A stretch of 64,000 nucleotides of DNA, taken from Homarus americanus. Its lineage: Eukaryota > Arthropoda > Malacostraca > Decapoda > Nephropidae. Every line of letters begins with the position of its first letter. Position 1 is the first letter of the stretch. This document shows positions 1 to 10,529 of this stretch, piece after piece. Made by a program: the position numbers and the translations under genes. The notes under the pieces were generated by a model. It ran no database searches and had not been told where the DNA came from. It saw only the letters and a list, made by a program, of their open reading frames with translations. Location: positions 40,001 to 104,000 of the forward strand of contig NW_024744462.1 in the NCBI RefSeq assembly GCF_018991925.1. Reading direction: 5' to 3'.

Positions 1-1150
1 CTACCTCTCCCTTCTCCTCTCCTTCCTCCTCTCACCCCCTTCTCTTACAATACCTCCTCTCTTTTTTTTTCTTTTCAGATTCACTTCTCGTCTTTCCCTC
101 TCTCTCCTCTCTCTCACCTCCCCCTCTTACCTCTCTTCTTACCTCCTCCTCCCTCTCATCTCTCTTCGCACCCCTCACCTCTCCCTCCCTCCCCCCTATC
201 ACTCTCTAGTCATCCATCCCTCTCATCTCCTTGATCAATCCCTCCCCCACTTTCTCATCTTTCCACCCCGATATCCCTCTCCCTCTCCTTACGGCCGGTC
301 ACCTTCCCTCTCACCCCCCTCCCCCATATAGTACCCCTCCCCGTCACCCCCCCTCTAAGGTGGTGATGACAGGTGGGGACAATAATTAGTCTAAGATGTG
401 AGGGTTAAGTCCTGGGTGCTCGTCTCACCTGCATAAACCAGGAGGGTCAGCCCGGGGCCTCAGCCTTGCCCAACACTCATCATTTATTCCTGCAAGTGTC
501 ACTCCTCTCCCTCCCTCCCTCCCTCCCTCCTCCATCCCACCTCCACCCTCCCTCCACTCCCTCCCTCCCTCCCTCCTCCTCCCCTTCCTCCATCCCTCCC
601 TCTCTCCATCTTTCTTCCATCCTTGCTTCATGCTTTATCTCCTCCACCTATCCCTCGCTCCCTATTTCCCTCCTATTTCCCTCCCCATCCCTCCCTCCCC
701 CTGGACCTTGGCACCTCTCTCCTCCCTGTCTCCTACTCAGTAAACATCTTGGTCACAACTGTCGCCTTTCAACTTCTACCTTCGGTGAGGCCTCTCTCCC
801 TCCCTTCACCCCCCCTTTCTTTCTTCTCCCCCTAGCTACTTGGTACCTTCTTCTACCTGACACTCCCTGGCACTCGTTGGCACCTCCTAGGTAAATATTT
901 TGGTCAGAAGTGTCACCCAGTAATTACTTCTTCGGTGAATCCTACTTTCCCTTCTTCCCCTTCCTTCTTTCCTTTGCCTCTTCCCTCTGTTACTTCTTCT
1001 GTTTTATCTCCATCCCCTCCCCCCCCCTGGCACCCCTTGAATCGACAACTGTTAATATCTTTGCCAGAAGCGTCACTCTCCAACTCCTCCTACCCTTCAT
1101 AACCCCGCTACCCCCCCTCCCTTTCTTTCTCCCCCTAAGCACATCCTTGA
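1..1150. repeat. Pyrimidine-rich low-complexity DNA with diverged ~155-bp repeat
   Basis: The plus strand is almost entirely C and T, with (TCCC)n blocks around 505-600. Within it a diverged unit recurs at about 740, 891 and 1051, each copy beginning GTAAACATCTT, GTAAATATTTT or GTTAATATCTT. Each is followed by a GTC(A/G)C...TTC(G)GTGA-like stretch and preceded by a CTTGGCACC/CTGGCACC-like string. Proline/serine open frames across this stretch are translations of the low-complexity sequence. No gene is seen. Confidence 0.75.
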
Positions 1151-2398
1151 GTGTCCCTTTACACCTTCAATTCCCTTTACACCTCTTACACGTTCGTATC
1201 TTCTTGTCTCCCTTCCCTCCATCCTTCCCTTCCAAATGTTCTCTCTGTCATCCATCATAGTCTCCTGTCAGGTGGCCCTCAACAGTGCCACTCCCTGGGC
1301 CCTCAGCTTGGTACTGCTCGGTCCTCACTTACCTGTAACAACATAGGTAATGACGTTCATTACCTTGTTCCACATCCTGTTCTTTCCCACTCACTCCTCC
1401 CTCATTTCTCCATCACATCACCCTCATTTCCTCTCACTTTTCACTCACCTCACCCTCACCTTTACCTCACTTCCCCCCCTCCACGTCACCTCCCTCATTT
1501 CCCTTTATATCTCAACCTCTTGAACACGCACACTCTGGTTGATGATAATATCACACAGACCATCTACACTGATGGATCTCTAAACACCGCCTGTGGGAGG
1601 CCTGGAAGTGCTATTGTTGTGACTCAACCTGCCGGTAATATAATTGAGAAAGGAGTTAGAATTAACAACTGGGCATCCACTCTACAAACTGAATTAGTTA
1701 CCATATTCACAGCTATTAAATTCACTGAAACCACTGTTACTGACAGTCTCATCATCACTGACTCTCTATCCTCACTACTTGCCCTTGGTACCCTCGACTC
1801 AGGTTGTCACGCTCTTGTCTCTGAAGCCAGACACAAATATGCGTGCCTTGTTGACCGGGGTGTCAGGGTCAAACTATTGTGGATCCCCTCTCACATAGGC
1901 CTCATAAAACATGACAGAGTTGATGCCCTCGCCAAACTCGCGTCTAACAAAGACACCGTTGAATACAATTTGGGTCTGTCAAAAAGAACCCTTCAAACTG
2001 TAATTAGGAAAGAACTTATTGGTGAGTTTGACGTAAGTAGACAAGTGCAAACAGGCACTAGTCGATCCATAGGTTACCATGATGAGATGTATCAAGTGAA
2101 ACATGTATATGGAGCAAGTAACAAGATCACTAGATTACAAGATGTTGTAACCGCTAGATTAAGGTTAGGATATAAGTACCTTTGGCAGTATGTTCCTCAA
2201 GCAGATGTAAACAAAACTAAATGTAAAGTGTGTGGCCATACATATGGCCACACACTTGAACACTACGTCCTCGACTGTGTGAAGATAGAACCTTTTAGGG
2301 ACAGGTCCAAGCACACTGTGTGTGAAATGGCACAACACTTCATCTCTAATGGCAAGATAGCCGACATATTAAGATTGTATCCACTTTTTTGCACTTAG
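1151..2398 (+). CDS. RNase H plus CCHC zinc-finger C-terminus of LINE ORF2 (partial)
   Basis: The open frame is 415 codons long, but only residues ~120-415 look like protein; the first ~120 are Ser/Pro/Leu translation of C/T-rich DNA, so the true protein start is missing. The RNase H fold is clear. IYTDGS gives the first catalytic Asp (about residue 141), TELVTI the Glu (about 181), IITDSLSS the second Asp (about 204) and DRVDALAKLA the last Asp (about 258). LLWIPSHIG is the conserved strand and His loop before it. A C-terminal finger of form C-x2-C-x9-H-x4-C (residues about 358-376) matches the finger that often ends LINE ORF2 proteins. In the family the domain removes template RNA during target-primed reverse transcription. 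All four acidic residues and the finger are intact, with no frameshift over ~290 residues. The copy is therefore fairly young, or was part of a functional element until recently. Clade assignment (I/Jockey-like) is inference. Confidence 0.85.
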   Translation: MSLYTFNSLYTSYTFVSSCLPSLHPSLPNVLSVIHHSLLSGGPQQCHSLGPQLGTARSSLTCNNIGNDVHYLVPHPVLSHSLLPHFSITSPSFPLTFHSPHPHLYLTSPPPRHLPHFPLYLNLLNTHTLVDDNITQTIYTDGSLNTACGRPGSAIVVTQPAGNIIEKGVRINNWASTLQTELVTIFTAIKFTETTVTDSLIITDSLSSLLALGTLDSGCHALVSEARHKYACLVDRGVRVKLLWIPSHIGLIKHDRVDALAKLASNKDTVEYNLGLSKRTLQTVIRKELIGEFDVSRQVQTGTSRSIGYHDEMYQVKHVYGASNKITRLQDVVTARLRLGYKYLWQYVPQADVNKTKCKVCGHTYGHTLEHYVLDCVKIEPFRDRSKHTVCEMAQHFISNGKIADILRLYPLFCT

Positions 2399-2715
2399 TA
2401 ACTATATCAATTCTCATGTACAGAACCAAATACGCAATGTGCTTGAATACCTCCCACGTAAATGTGAATAACAAAGTGTGAGGCCAGACATACTGCCTCA
2501 CACGCCTGTACTCACGCATTTGTGAATAAGTTACCCTTTATGTATAGAACTAAACAAATAATGTAAATGAAATACTGTGTAACTTTCGGTGCCATAATAT
2601 CCTGACAACGGGGGTTAATTATTATGACCCTTTGTAAACCCTACTCTGCAATCCTTTTGCGCTACCGCTCACAGGATGAGTGTGGGCTGCACAATAAAGT
2701 AGCCGCTGCAAGCGG
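2399..2715 (+). other. 3' UTR of the LINE
   Basis: Non-coding stretch between the ORF2 stop codon and the AAAATC tail. It includes an AATAAAG-type string near 2694, just before the end. Inverted homology to its terminal ~45 bases occurs at 52630-52674, which supports assignment to a multi-copy element. Confidence 0.7.
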
Positions 2716-2738
2716 CAAAATCAAAATCAAAATCAATC
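2716..2738 (+). repeat. AAAATC tandem tail of the LINE
   Basis: About three and a half copies of AAAATC directly follow the conserved 3' UTR end. They mark the likely 3' boundary of the element. Confidence 0.7.
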
Positions 2739-2739
2739 C

Positions 2740-3230
2740 CTTACGGATACAGGATAATTCTCAAGTGACTTTCTTTACAGATAAGTTACCTCTTCTCCAG
2801 GTGACTCTCTCTTACTATATCAACACACGAATTCCTCTACCTTATAAACACATGACTCCCCCCCCATACCCCCTGGAACGTGCCATTTTTCCTCCTGCAA
2901 CGCCAACGTGCCCTTTAACCCCCCTTGCAACGTGCCATTTACCCCACCTCTGCAGCGTTCCCTTTACCCCCCCTCCTACAACATGCCTTCTTCTGCAACA
3001 CGCTTCTTGCAACATCTGGTGTGTCGTTGCAGCTTATAAGAAAAGATAATTGATGTTAAGAGATTTTGTCAGGGAGTTTTATCTTTTTTGTCGTGTCAAC
3101 TCACTAAATGTCAATCCTGCCCGAGTGACTGACTGCGTGAGTAACTTGGGGTTAGGTTGCTTGTCTGTCTCTACCTGTGTGTGTGTGTGTATTGTGTGTG
3201 TGTGTGTGTGTGTGTATTTACCCTCTCAAC
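2740..3230. other. Unrecognised DNA with CAACGTGCC-like short repeats
   Basis: From about 2878 to 3010 a loose repeat of GCAACGTGCC / CCTTTACCCC strings occurs. A GT-rich microsatellite follows at about 3176-3214. No coding evidence. Confidence 0.5.
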
Positions 3231-3234
3231 GAAA

Positions 3235-3310
3235 AATACTATCCGGGAGGAATCGAACCAATAAATGGTGTTCTTTTTCTTAGCCACAAATCAGACGATT
3301 TCAGTGACAC
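3235..3310 (-). mobile_element. Possible tRNA-derived SINE fragment
   Basis: On the minus strand a perfect B-box-like GGTTCGATTCC (3249-3259) lies downstream of TGTGGCTAAGAA (about 3277-3288), which resembles a pol III A box. The acceptor and T-stem do not pair well, so this is not a functional tRNA. A SINE head or tRNA relic is the best guess. The weak points are the short box spacing (about 30 bases) and the lack of a recognisable tail. Confidence 0.3.
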
Positions 3311-3399
3311 GAACAGGTAGATATTTAGGTTCCTTCTTGTGTGTAGTAGTGAAGCTGCACGGCGTCCTAACTCACAATATTGAGTGGATATAACACAGG

Positions 3400-3600
3400 T
3401 GTGGGGTGACAGGTTTGGGGTGTGTGAGTGGGGGTGAGGTGTATGGGTGGGGGGAGGGTTGGAGTGGTGGGGAGGGGTGAGGGTGTGTAGGTGGGAATAA
3501 GGGAAGAAGTATACTGGTATATATGTAAAAAGTATGTGTGGTGTTGTACAGAGTAGTGTATGTGTAATAAAGGTGTGTGTGTGTGTGTGTGTGTGGGGGC
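3400..3600. repeat. G/T-rich degenerate repeat ending in (TG)n
   Basis: GGGTGTGTGAG / GGTGGGGGG-type strings repeat through about 3410-3500, followed by a short perfect (TG)n at about 3571-3595. Histidine/threonine open frames on the minus strand are translations of this repeat. Confidence 0.7.
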
Positions 3601-3639
3601 AGCTGTCATCTCTGTGCGCTGATGTCATAGATCCCGTAA

Positions 3640-4400
3640 TTTTCAATCAGGACCACAGATCAGCGTTACTAATATTTAATCACTTTCTTGCCGCGTGGAC
3701 ACCTGGGTGACGACACCAACAGGTAAGGCACAATCGGGGGGAATCTTAGGGTTGATGCCACCGAATTTAATCAGTGTTCTGACCAAACTTCAAATAGGAA
3801 TAATTTTAACCAATTTAGTTTTTAGTTCTCACATTTTTTTTTATGTTTATTTTCTTTAATTAACTTTGGGTCTGTTATATGTGAGGGAATTTTTATTTAC
3901 CTTCTGTTTCTAAACGTTCAGGAATTATTGGTAAAACCGAGAGAACTGTTTGGTGTTGTGCTGGAGGGAAAAATAATACATAAAGCAAATTAATCTACAG
4001 AAGATGAATTAACTAAGGTGAGGTTAAGGTAATTGAATTTCATTGTTTGTCACTAATACAAATACATCGTGGAGATTAACTTATATCAAGGCGTATATAA
4101 GGACGATGATTTATATACACAAAAACATTATATATTGTTGCTTTTTAATCCGTTAATATTGTAAAGGATTATGCACACGACTCCCGCCACTGAAGGAGAT
4201 TTCACCTTCAATACCAATCATATTACTCTACATATTTTTCCTTAACCAAGTTCTATGGCACTCGCAGGGGTTAGTCTCACCTGTATACCTTTGGTCTGGC
4301 TAAGGCACAAATTCCTTCCTCCTCTCACACAGCAAAGTGCATTTAGCCTCACCTTGTGCTCAGGGAGTGTGGACATGTTCCCTCACTGACGAACGACACT
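3640..4400. other. Non-repetitive, AT-rich DNA without a recognised gene
   Basis: Ordinary-complexity sequence with no long non-repeat open frame and no recognisable exon. The left edge of the AGGTCA-type array lies near 4415. Confidence 0.5.
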
Positions 4401-4414
4401 AGGCTTAACATATC

Positions 4415-4995
4415 CCTTAGCTGAGGTCATCCCTTACTGAGGTCGTTTTATGTAATATTATTCCTAGCCGATGTCAGTCTTATAGCTAAGTTCAGCCTCA
4501 GTTGAATTCATACCCAGTTTAGGTTATACTCCCAGATGAGGTCATTCTTATCTCATGTTATCCTTGAGTGAGGTCATTCTAAGCTGAGGTCCTCATTCCC
4601 AGCTCACGTCATCTCCAGTAAGGATTAAGCCCAGCCAAGCTCCTGATCAGCTCTGCTCCTCATTCTTATACCAATTCAGGTCATATCTAGCTGACATCAT
4701 TAACGACATTCTTAACTACAGGTCATCCTCCCCAGCCCAGGTCATCCTCTCCAACCCTTCTCCCCCACCACATCCCCACTCCAGGTTCTTACTCCATCCC
4801 TACCTCAAGCTCTTCCCGTCTTCTGGCTTTTCCCCAACTATAGCACCTCCCCACCACAATCTCTTCCCCCACCCTAAAATCCTCCCCACCCCACCCCAAA
4901 CTCTTCCCACTCCACCCCGTCCCACCCCAAATTCCGCCCCTAACCAAATTCCTCCCCACCCTAACCTTCAGCTCTTCCCCAGGCCAGGTCATCCC
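4415..4995 (+). repeat. Diverged short-unit array with AGGTCA cores
   Basis: A diverged ~16-17-base unit approximating CCCAGCTGAGGTCATTC recurs. Exact AGGTCA occurs at 4424, 4539, 4571, 4678, 4720, 4739 and 4986, with one-mismatch versions between them (GATGTCA, AAGTTCA, AGGTTAT, ACGTCAT). From about 4760 it grades into CCCCACCC / CTCTTCCCC repeats. AGGTCA is the nuclear-receptor half-site; whether it is used as one is unknown. Confidence 0.65.
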
Positions 4996-5212
4996 TCGCT
5001 GATCTACCCGCTCAACTTCCCCTTCCAATTTTGTGAGGTTATGTCCGTGTTGGGTGAGCAGTGACCAGAGGGAGGCGGGACACACCATGATCCCTCCAAT
5101 GCTCTGGATTATCTACAAAATTTCGCTTCGTTCTTATTTCTGATTGGGTGAATTTTCAACCCCGAGCCAATTCGCGCGTTGAAATTACAATGGGGGAGAG
5201 GAGAGAAAATAT

Positions 5213-5482
<270 letters not shown>

Positions 5483-5721
5483 GGGTTATCAAGTAATATT
5501 GCAGTTGGTGTTGGTTTGACCACTCAAATATTGTATACGATTGGTCAGCAACTTCACTTTACTTCCCTCACCCACCTTCCCCCTCTTCCCCCCTCCCTCC
5601 TTTCCCCTCCTCTCCCCCCTCCTCCCCTTGATTGTGATTGAATTGAGAAAAAATTGTTTTTTGTCACTTTTTTGTTTATATATATTGGTTTAGGATGTAG
5701 ATGGCCAAGACGTCAATAATG

Positions 5722-7796
5722 GTGATGAAACAGTATACTGTATAAGTGATGAATATACTGCATAAGTGATGAAACAATATACTGTATAAGTAATGAAACA
5801 ATATACTGTATAAGTGATGAAAGAATATACTGTATAAGTGATGAAACAATATACTGTATAAGTGATGAAACAATATACTGTATAAGTGATGAAAGAATAT
5901 ACTGTATAAGTGATGAAACAATATACTGTATAAGTGATGAAAGAATATACTGTATAAGTGATGAAACAATATACTGTATAAGTAATGAAACAATATACTG
6001 TATAAGTGATGAAACAATATACTGTATAAGTAATGAAACAATATACTGTATAAGTGATGAAAGAATATACTGTATAAGTGATGAAAGAATATACTGTATT
6101 AAAGAATATACTGTATAAGTGATGAAAGAATATACTGTATTAAAGAATATACTGTATAAGTGATGAAAGAATATACTGTATGAAAGAATATACTGTATAA
6201 GTGATGAAAGAATATACTGTATAAGTGATGAAACAATATACTGTATAAGTGATGAAACAATATACTGTATAAGTGATGAAAGAATATACTGTATAAGTGA
6301 TGAAACAATATACTGTATAAGTGATGAAACAATATGCTGTATAAGTGATGAAAGAATATACTGTATTAAAGAATATACTGTATAAGTGATGAAAGAATAT
6401 ACTGTATGAAAGAATATACTGTATAAGTGATGAAAGAATATACTGTATAAGTGATGAAAGAATATACTGTATAAGTGATGAAACAATATACTGTATAAGT
6501 AATGAAACAATATACTGTATAAGTAATGAAACAATATACTGTATAAGTGATGAAACAATATACTGTATAAGTGATGAAAGAATATACTGTATAAGTGATG
6601 AAACAATATGCTGTATAAGTGTTGAAAGAATATACTGTATAAGTGATGAAAGAATATACTGTATAAGTGATGAAAGAATATACTGTATAAGTGATGAAAC
6701 AATATACTGTATAAGTGATGAAACAATATACTGTATAAGTGATGAAACAATATACTGTATAAGTGATGAAACAATATACTGTATAAGTGATGAAAGAATA
6801 TTCTGTATAAGTGATGAAAGAATATACTGTATAAGTGATGAAACAATATACTGTATAAGTAATGAAAGAATATACTGTATAAGTGATGAAACAATATACT
6901 GTATAAGTGATGAAAGAATATACTGTATAAGTGATGAAACAATATACTGTATAAGTGATGAAACAATATACTGTATAAGTGATGAAACAATATACTGTAT
7001 AAGTGATGAAACAATATACTGTATAAGTGATGAAACAATATACTGTATAAGTGATGAAACAATATACTGTATAAGTGATGAAAGAATATACTGTATAAGT
7101 GATGAAACAATATACTGTATAAGTGATGAAACAATATACTGTATAAGTGATGAAACAATATACTGTATAAGTAATGAAACAATATACTGTATTAGTGATG
7201 AAACAATATACTGTATAAGTGATGAAAGAATATAATGTATATGATGAAAACAATATACTGTATAAGTGTTGAAACAATATACTGTATAAAGTGATGAAAC
7301 AATATACTGTATATGGATGAAAACAATATACCGTATAAGGATGAAACAATATACTGTATAAGTGATGAAAGAATATACTGTATAAGTGATGAAACAATAT
7401 GCTGTATAAGTGTTGAAAGAATATACTGTATAAGTGATGAAAGAATATACTGTATAAGTGATGAAAGAATATACTGTATAAGTAATGAAACAATATACTG
7501 TATAAGTGATGAAACAATATACTGTATAAGTGATGAAACAATATACTGTATAAGTGATGAAAGAATATTCTGTATAAGTGATGAAAGAATATACTGTATA
7601 AGTGATGAAACAATATACTGTATAAGTGATGAAACAATATACTGTATAAGTAATGAAACAATATACTGTATAAGTGATGAAACAATATACTGTATAAGTG
7701 ATGAAAGAATATACTGTATAAGTGATGAAACAATATACTGTATAAGTGATGAAACAATATACTGTATAAGTAATGAAACCATATACTCAATAAGTG
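5722..7796 (+). repeat. 24-bp minisatellite, about 86 units
   Basis: The unit is GAAACAATATACTGTATAAGTGAT with two common alternatives: C or G at the fifth base, and GTGAT or GTAAT at the end. Each unit carries TATAC-T-GTATA, an 11-base inverted repeat around one base. Rare variants (ATATGCTG, GTTGAAAG, ATATTCTG) recur about 770-790 bases apart, showing segmental duplication inside the array. Shortened units (GTATTAAAG, GTATGAAAG) cluster at 6095-6185 and again at 6363-6412. Because 24 is divisible by 3, several frames stay open for up to 489 codons; these are not genes. Confidence 0.97.
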
Positions 7797-7849
7797 TATT
7801 TCACATATGTAGTATGGCATATATACACGCCATACACATTCATTTATCA

Positions 7850-8135
7850 GTATGTGTATCTGAGGCGTGTCTGTATGTAGCAGCCGACGGAGTGAAGGAC
7901 AACAAGGCGAGGTATATAGTTACTGTGGTACTTAGACCGGCGCAGGACGTCCGGCTGGCGTGTTTAATTAAGGGGAACACGGCCGTACGGAGCCACCCGG
8001 GCATTGGCTCGCCTTAGATACCGATGGCTCGCTTCTGGTATACATAAGACATGGTCCCAGCGCGGAGCTCCCAGCCCTTGTCTTACACTTGGCACCTCTG
8101 TTAATATTGTACAGGTATGGGCGTCTCGTGGTCGG
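7850..8135. other. High-complexity, CpG-containing island
   Basis: Between the minisatellite and a G-rich tract lies ~280 bases of non-repetitive DNA with several CpGs (CCGACGG, GGACGTCCGG, GGCCGTACGG, GCGCGG). An ACAG/GTATGG string at about 8110-8119 could be a splice donor, but no protein similarity is evident in any frame. A conserved non-coding element or an unrecognised exon is possible. Confidence 0.35.
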
Positions 8136-8350
8136 CTGGGAGGGGGGGGGAGGGCGAGGAGGAGGGAGGGAAATGGTAGTGGTGGTAGTGGGGATGAAGG
8201 AAGGTGAGAAATGGCGAGTATGGGGGGAGAGGGAGATGGTGAAGGTATTAAAGACAAGGGTGAAAGAATTAACGAACGAAGGGGAGGAAGTTTGAGTCAT
8301 GATGAACAAGGGGTAGAGAGAGAGAGAGGGTCGAGGGTGTGAGGGATGAA
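8135..8350. repeat. Purine-rich low-complexity tract
   Basis: GGGAGGGGGG / GGTGGTAGTGG-rich sequence. The open frames on both strands are compositional. Confidence 0.7.
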
Positions 8351-8556
8351 TGGTTGGTAGCATGGTTACTGGGGCCTCACACTTGACGAGTTTGGAGTCC
8401 GTAGATGGATATTAAAGACTTGAGGGAGGATTGTTGAGGGTTCTGACCTGTTGGGTGCTCTAGTCTTTGAGGTGGGGGAAGTGAAGTGGTCGGGGAGGGA
8501 TGATCTATAGCCGTGGTTATCAGTGTCTACGGTTTAGAGGAGTGATGTTATAGGTG

Positions 8557-8557
<1 letters not shown>

Positions 8558-8639
<82 letters not shown>

Positions 8640-8642
8640 TGT
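8558..8642 (+). repeat. (GT)n microsatellite
   Basis: About 84 bases of GT with one TATG interruption near 8632. Confidence 0.97.
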
Positions 8643-8819
8643 GGGGTGAATTTTGGGGAAGGACGTTGTATGCATTAAGAGGACGTAGTTAAGATGTGAA
8701 TGGGTGGCGTCTAGGAGGTGGGTGGCTGACGTCCTCTACAATGCAAGGTCAGTGTAAGTATTCAGCCTGAGGTGAAAGTAAGGTCCTTGAGAAGCGAGTC
8801 TGAACCTGCCAGGCTGGCC

Positions 8820-8838
8820 TACCACCACCACCACCACC

Positions 8839-8870
<32 letters not shown>

Positions 8871-9090
8871 TACCATCAGCCCGGACCTCCTTCTCCTGCC
8901 CCCCCTCCCCCTCACCCCTTTCCCCCCTCACCCCTCTCCCCTCTCCCCCCCTCCTCCTCCCTCTGCTCTTCTGCAAACAACTAACCAACACCAACTCTTC
9001 TTTCTCCTCTTCTTCTTCCTCTACCTCCTCCTCCTCCGCCTCCCTTCTTCCTCTACCTCCTCCTCCTCCGCCGCCTCCCTTCTTCCCTCG
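8820..9090 (+). repeat. (ACC)n/(ATC)n then CTC/TCC-rich tract
   Basis: (ACC)n runs from 8820 to about 8853 and changes to (ATC)n. C/T-rich DNA follows, with two near copies of a CCTCTACCTCCTCCTCCTCCG segment at about 9018-9076. Confidence 0.85.
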
Positions 9091-9477
9091 GCCCCTCTCC
9101 ACCGTCCCCATAAGACATTGACAAGAACGCCTTCTCCACCTTGCTTGCCCCATCCAATATGAAGAGGAATTAAGGCTTTTGCTTGTCCGTGAGGAGTGGG
9201 CATCCATGCATATGTCATGGGCTCGGCTTCCCCCACACGTCAGCCTCCTTGTCCCGTGTATAATGAAGGGGGGAGACCAGGAGGTTCTACGCCTCCTGGG
9301 GATGTCATCAACGTGCGGCGCTGCTCCTCTATACTGCACAGCCCCCAAGACTTGTGTGATTCTCGCCTGATTAGCGTCGTCGTCGTCATCGTGTCAGAGA
9401 TAAACATAAAATCTCCACCGAAAAACAATTATATTTCTCTCTGTTATTTGGCTTTTTATTATTATTATTATTGAGAG

Positions 9478-9541
9478 GACCGGGGGTGCAAGGGACCGGG
9501 GGGGTTAGGGACCGGGGGGTAGGGACCGGGGGGTAAAGGTT
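9478..9541 (+). repeat. G-run minisatellite (GGGACCGGGGGGT)
   Basis: Four units approximating AGGGACCGGGGGGT, each with a 3-base and a 5-7-base G run. The plus strand meets simple criteria for a G-quadruplex. It lies in otherwise ordinary sequence. Confidence 0.85.
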
Positions 9542-9828
9542 CAGGGGTCTTCTAGAGAAAAATATAATATCGTTACAGTATTGTTGTTTTTTTAGGGAAG
9601 TTTGGGTTATGTTTTTGGTTTTCAGTTCTATCTCTCAATATCTCTGAGCTCTTGCTACATCACCTCCCTTAAGGCCTGGGTGACTCCATTCTATACTTAC
9701 CGTTATCTCGGAGATGTAACACAAAACTCCAGCGATTAAAATTGTTTTTGTTTTTCTGTCGGTGATACAAGTTTTGAAAATGTTTGTAGTCGTGGTAGTC
9801 TGGTTTGATTGATTGTGGTTGATTTGTT

Positions 9829-9834
<6 letters not shown>

Positions 9835-9918
<84 letters not shown>
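9835..9918 (+). repeat. (GT)n microsatellite
   Basis: About 84 bases of uninterrupted GT. Confidence 0.97.
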
Positions 9919-10017
9919 GTTTTATCCTCTTTAGATGTGTGTTCGTTCCACTTGCTTCACACCTCAGCTAGAGTGATTGTATTTTCGTTTCCCGTTTTCG
10001 GGAGAAGTCATGGAGGA

Positions 10018-10400
10018 AAGACATGGTGTGGTGTGGCGTAGTGTTGCGGTGGTGTGGTGTGGTGTAGTATTTGGTGTTGTGGTGTGTGGTGGCGTAGTGT
10101 TGCGATGGTGTGGTGTGGTGTGGTGAGGTGTGGTGTGGTGTGTGGTGTTGGTGGTGTGTTGTGGTTTGTTATGATATTGTGTTGTTGTGGTGTGGTGTTG
10201 TGTTATGGTGTGGTGGTGTGGCGTTGCGATGATGGTATACTGGGTGTTATGGTGTTGTAATTGTGGTTTAGTGTGTGGTGCTGTGTTTTTGGGGTAATGG
10301 GTTTGTTGTGTGGTGTTTTATGATGTGATATAGTGCTTTGTGCTGTGGTGTCATGTGATGTAGTGTACTGTGGTGTAGTGTGGTGGAATGTATTTGTTTA
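10018..10400 (+). repeat. GGTGT-type degenerate repeat
   Basis: GGTGTGGTGTGGTG and GGCGTAGTGTTGCGATGG strings recur with gradual decay toward the right. A short (TG)n follows at 10427-10451. Confidence 0.85.
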
Positions 10401-10529
10401 TATTGGGATGTAAATGGTTTTAAGTGTGTGTATTGTGTGTGTGTGTGTGTGGTATAAATCAAGAATAATTGTATAGTTTTTTTCTGACTAAATAACCACT
10501 TCTGGATAATTTGGAAGCAAGTGTAAATA

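Larger units (their letters stand above)
1510..2740 (+). mobile_element. 5'-truncated non-LTR retrotransposon (LINE), 3' end
   Basis: The element contains an intact RNase H domain and CCHC finger, a ~340-base 3' UTR and a terminal AAAATC-type tandem tail (about 2716-2738). A short-repeat tail instead of poly(A) is known from several LINE clades. The last part of the 3' UTR (2661-2703, starting GCTACCGCTCACAGG and ending with an ATAAAGTAGC-like string) resembles 3' ends I associate with abundant decapod LINEs. A related sequence lies inverted at 52630-52674. No endonuclease or reverse transcriptase motifs are visible upstream, where the DNA turns into C/T-rich low-complexity sequence. The copy therefore looks 5'-truncated, the usual fate of LINE insertions. 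The left boundary is approximate. Confidence 0.85.

Noticed and set aside
5722..7796. CRISPR-like array
   Set aside because: Units are contiguous with no unique spacers, and the genome is eukaryotic.
5713..7820. Open frames of 484-489 codons on the minus strand and 234 codons on the plus strand
   Set aside because: They are translations of the 24-bp minisatellite, with a unit divisible by three and no stop. No domain, codon bias or gene structure.
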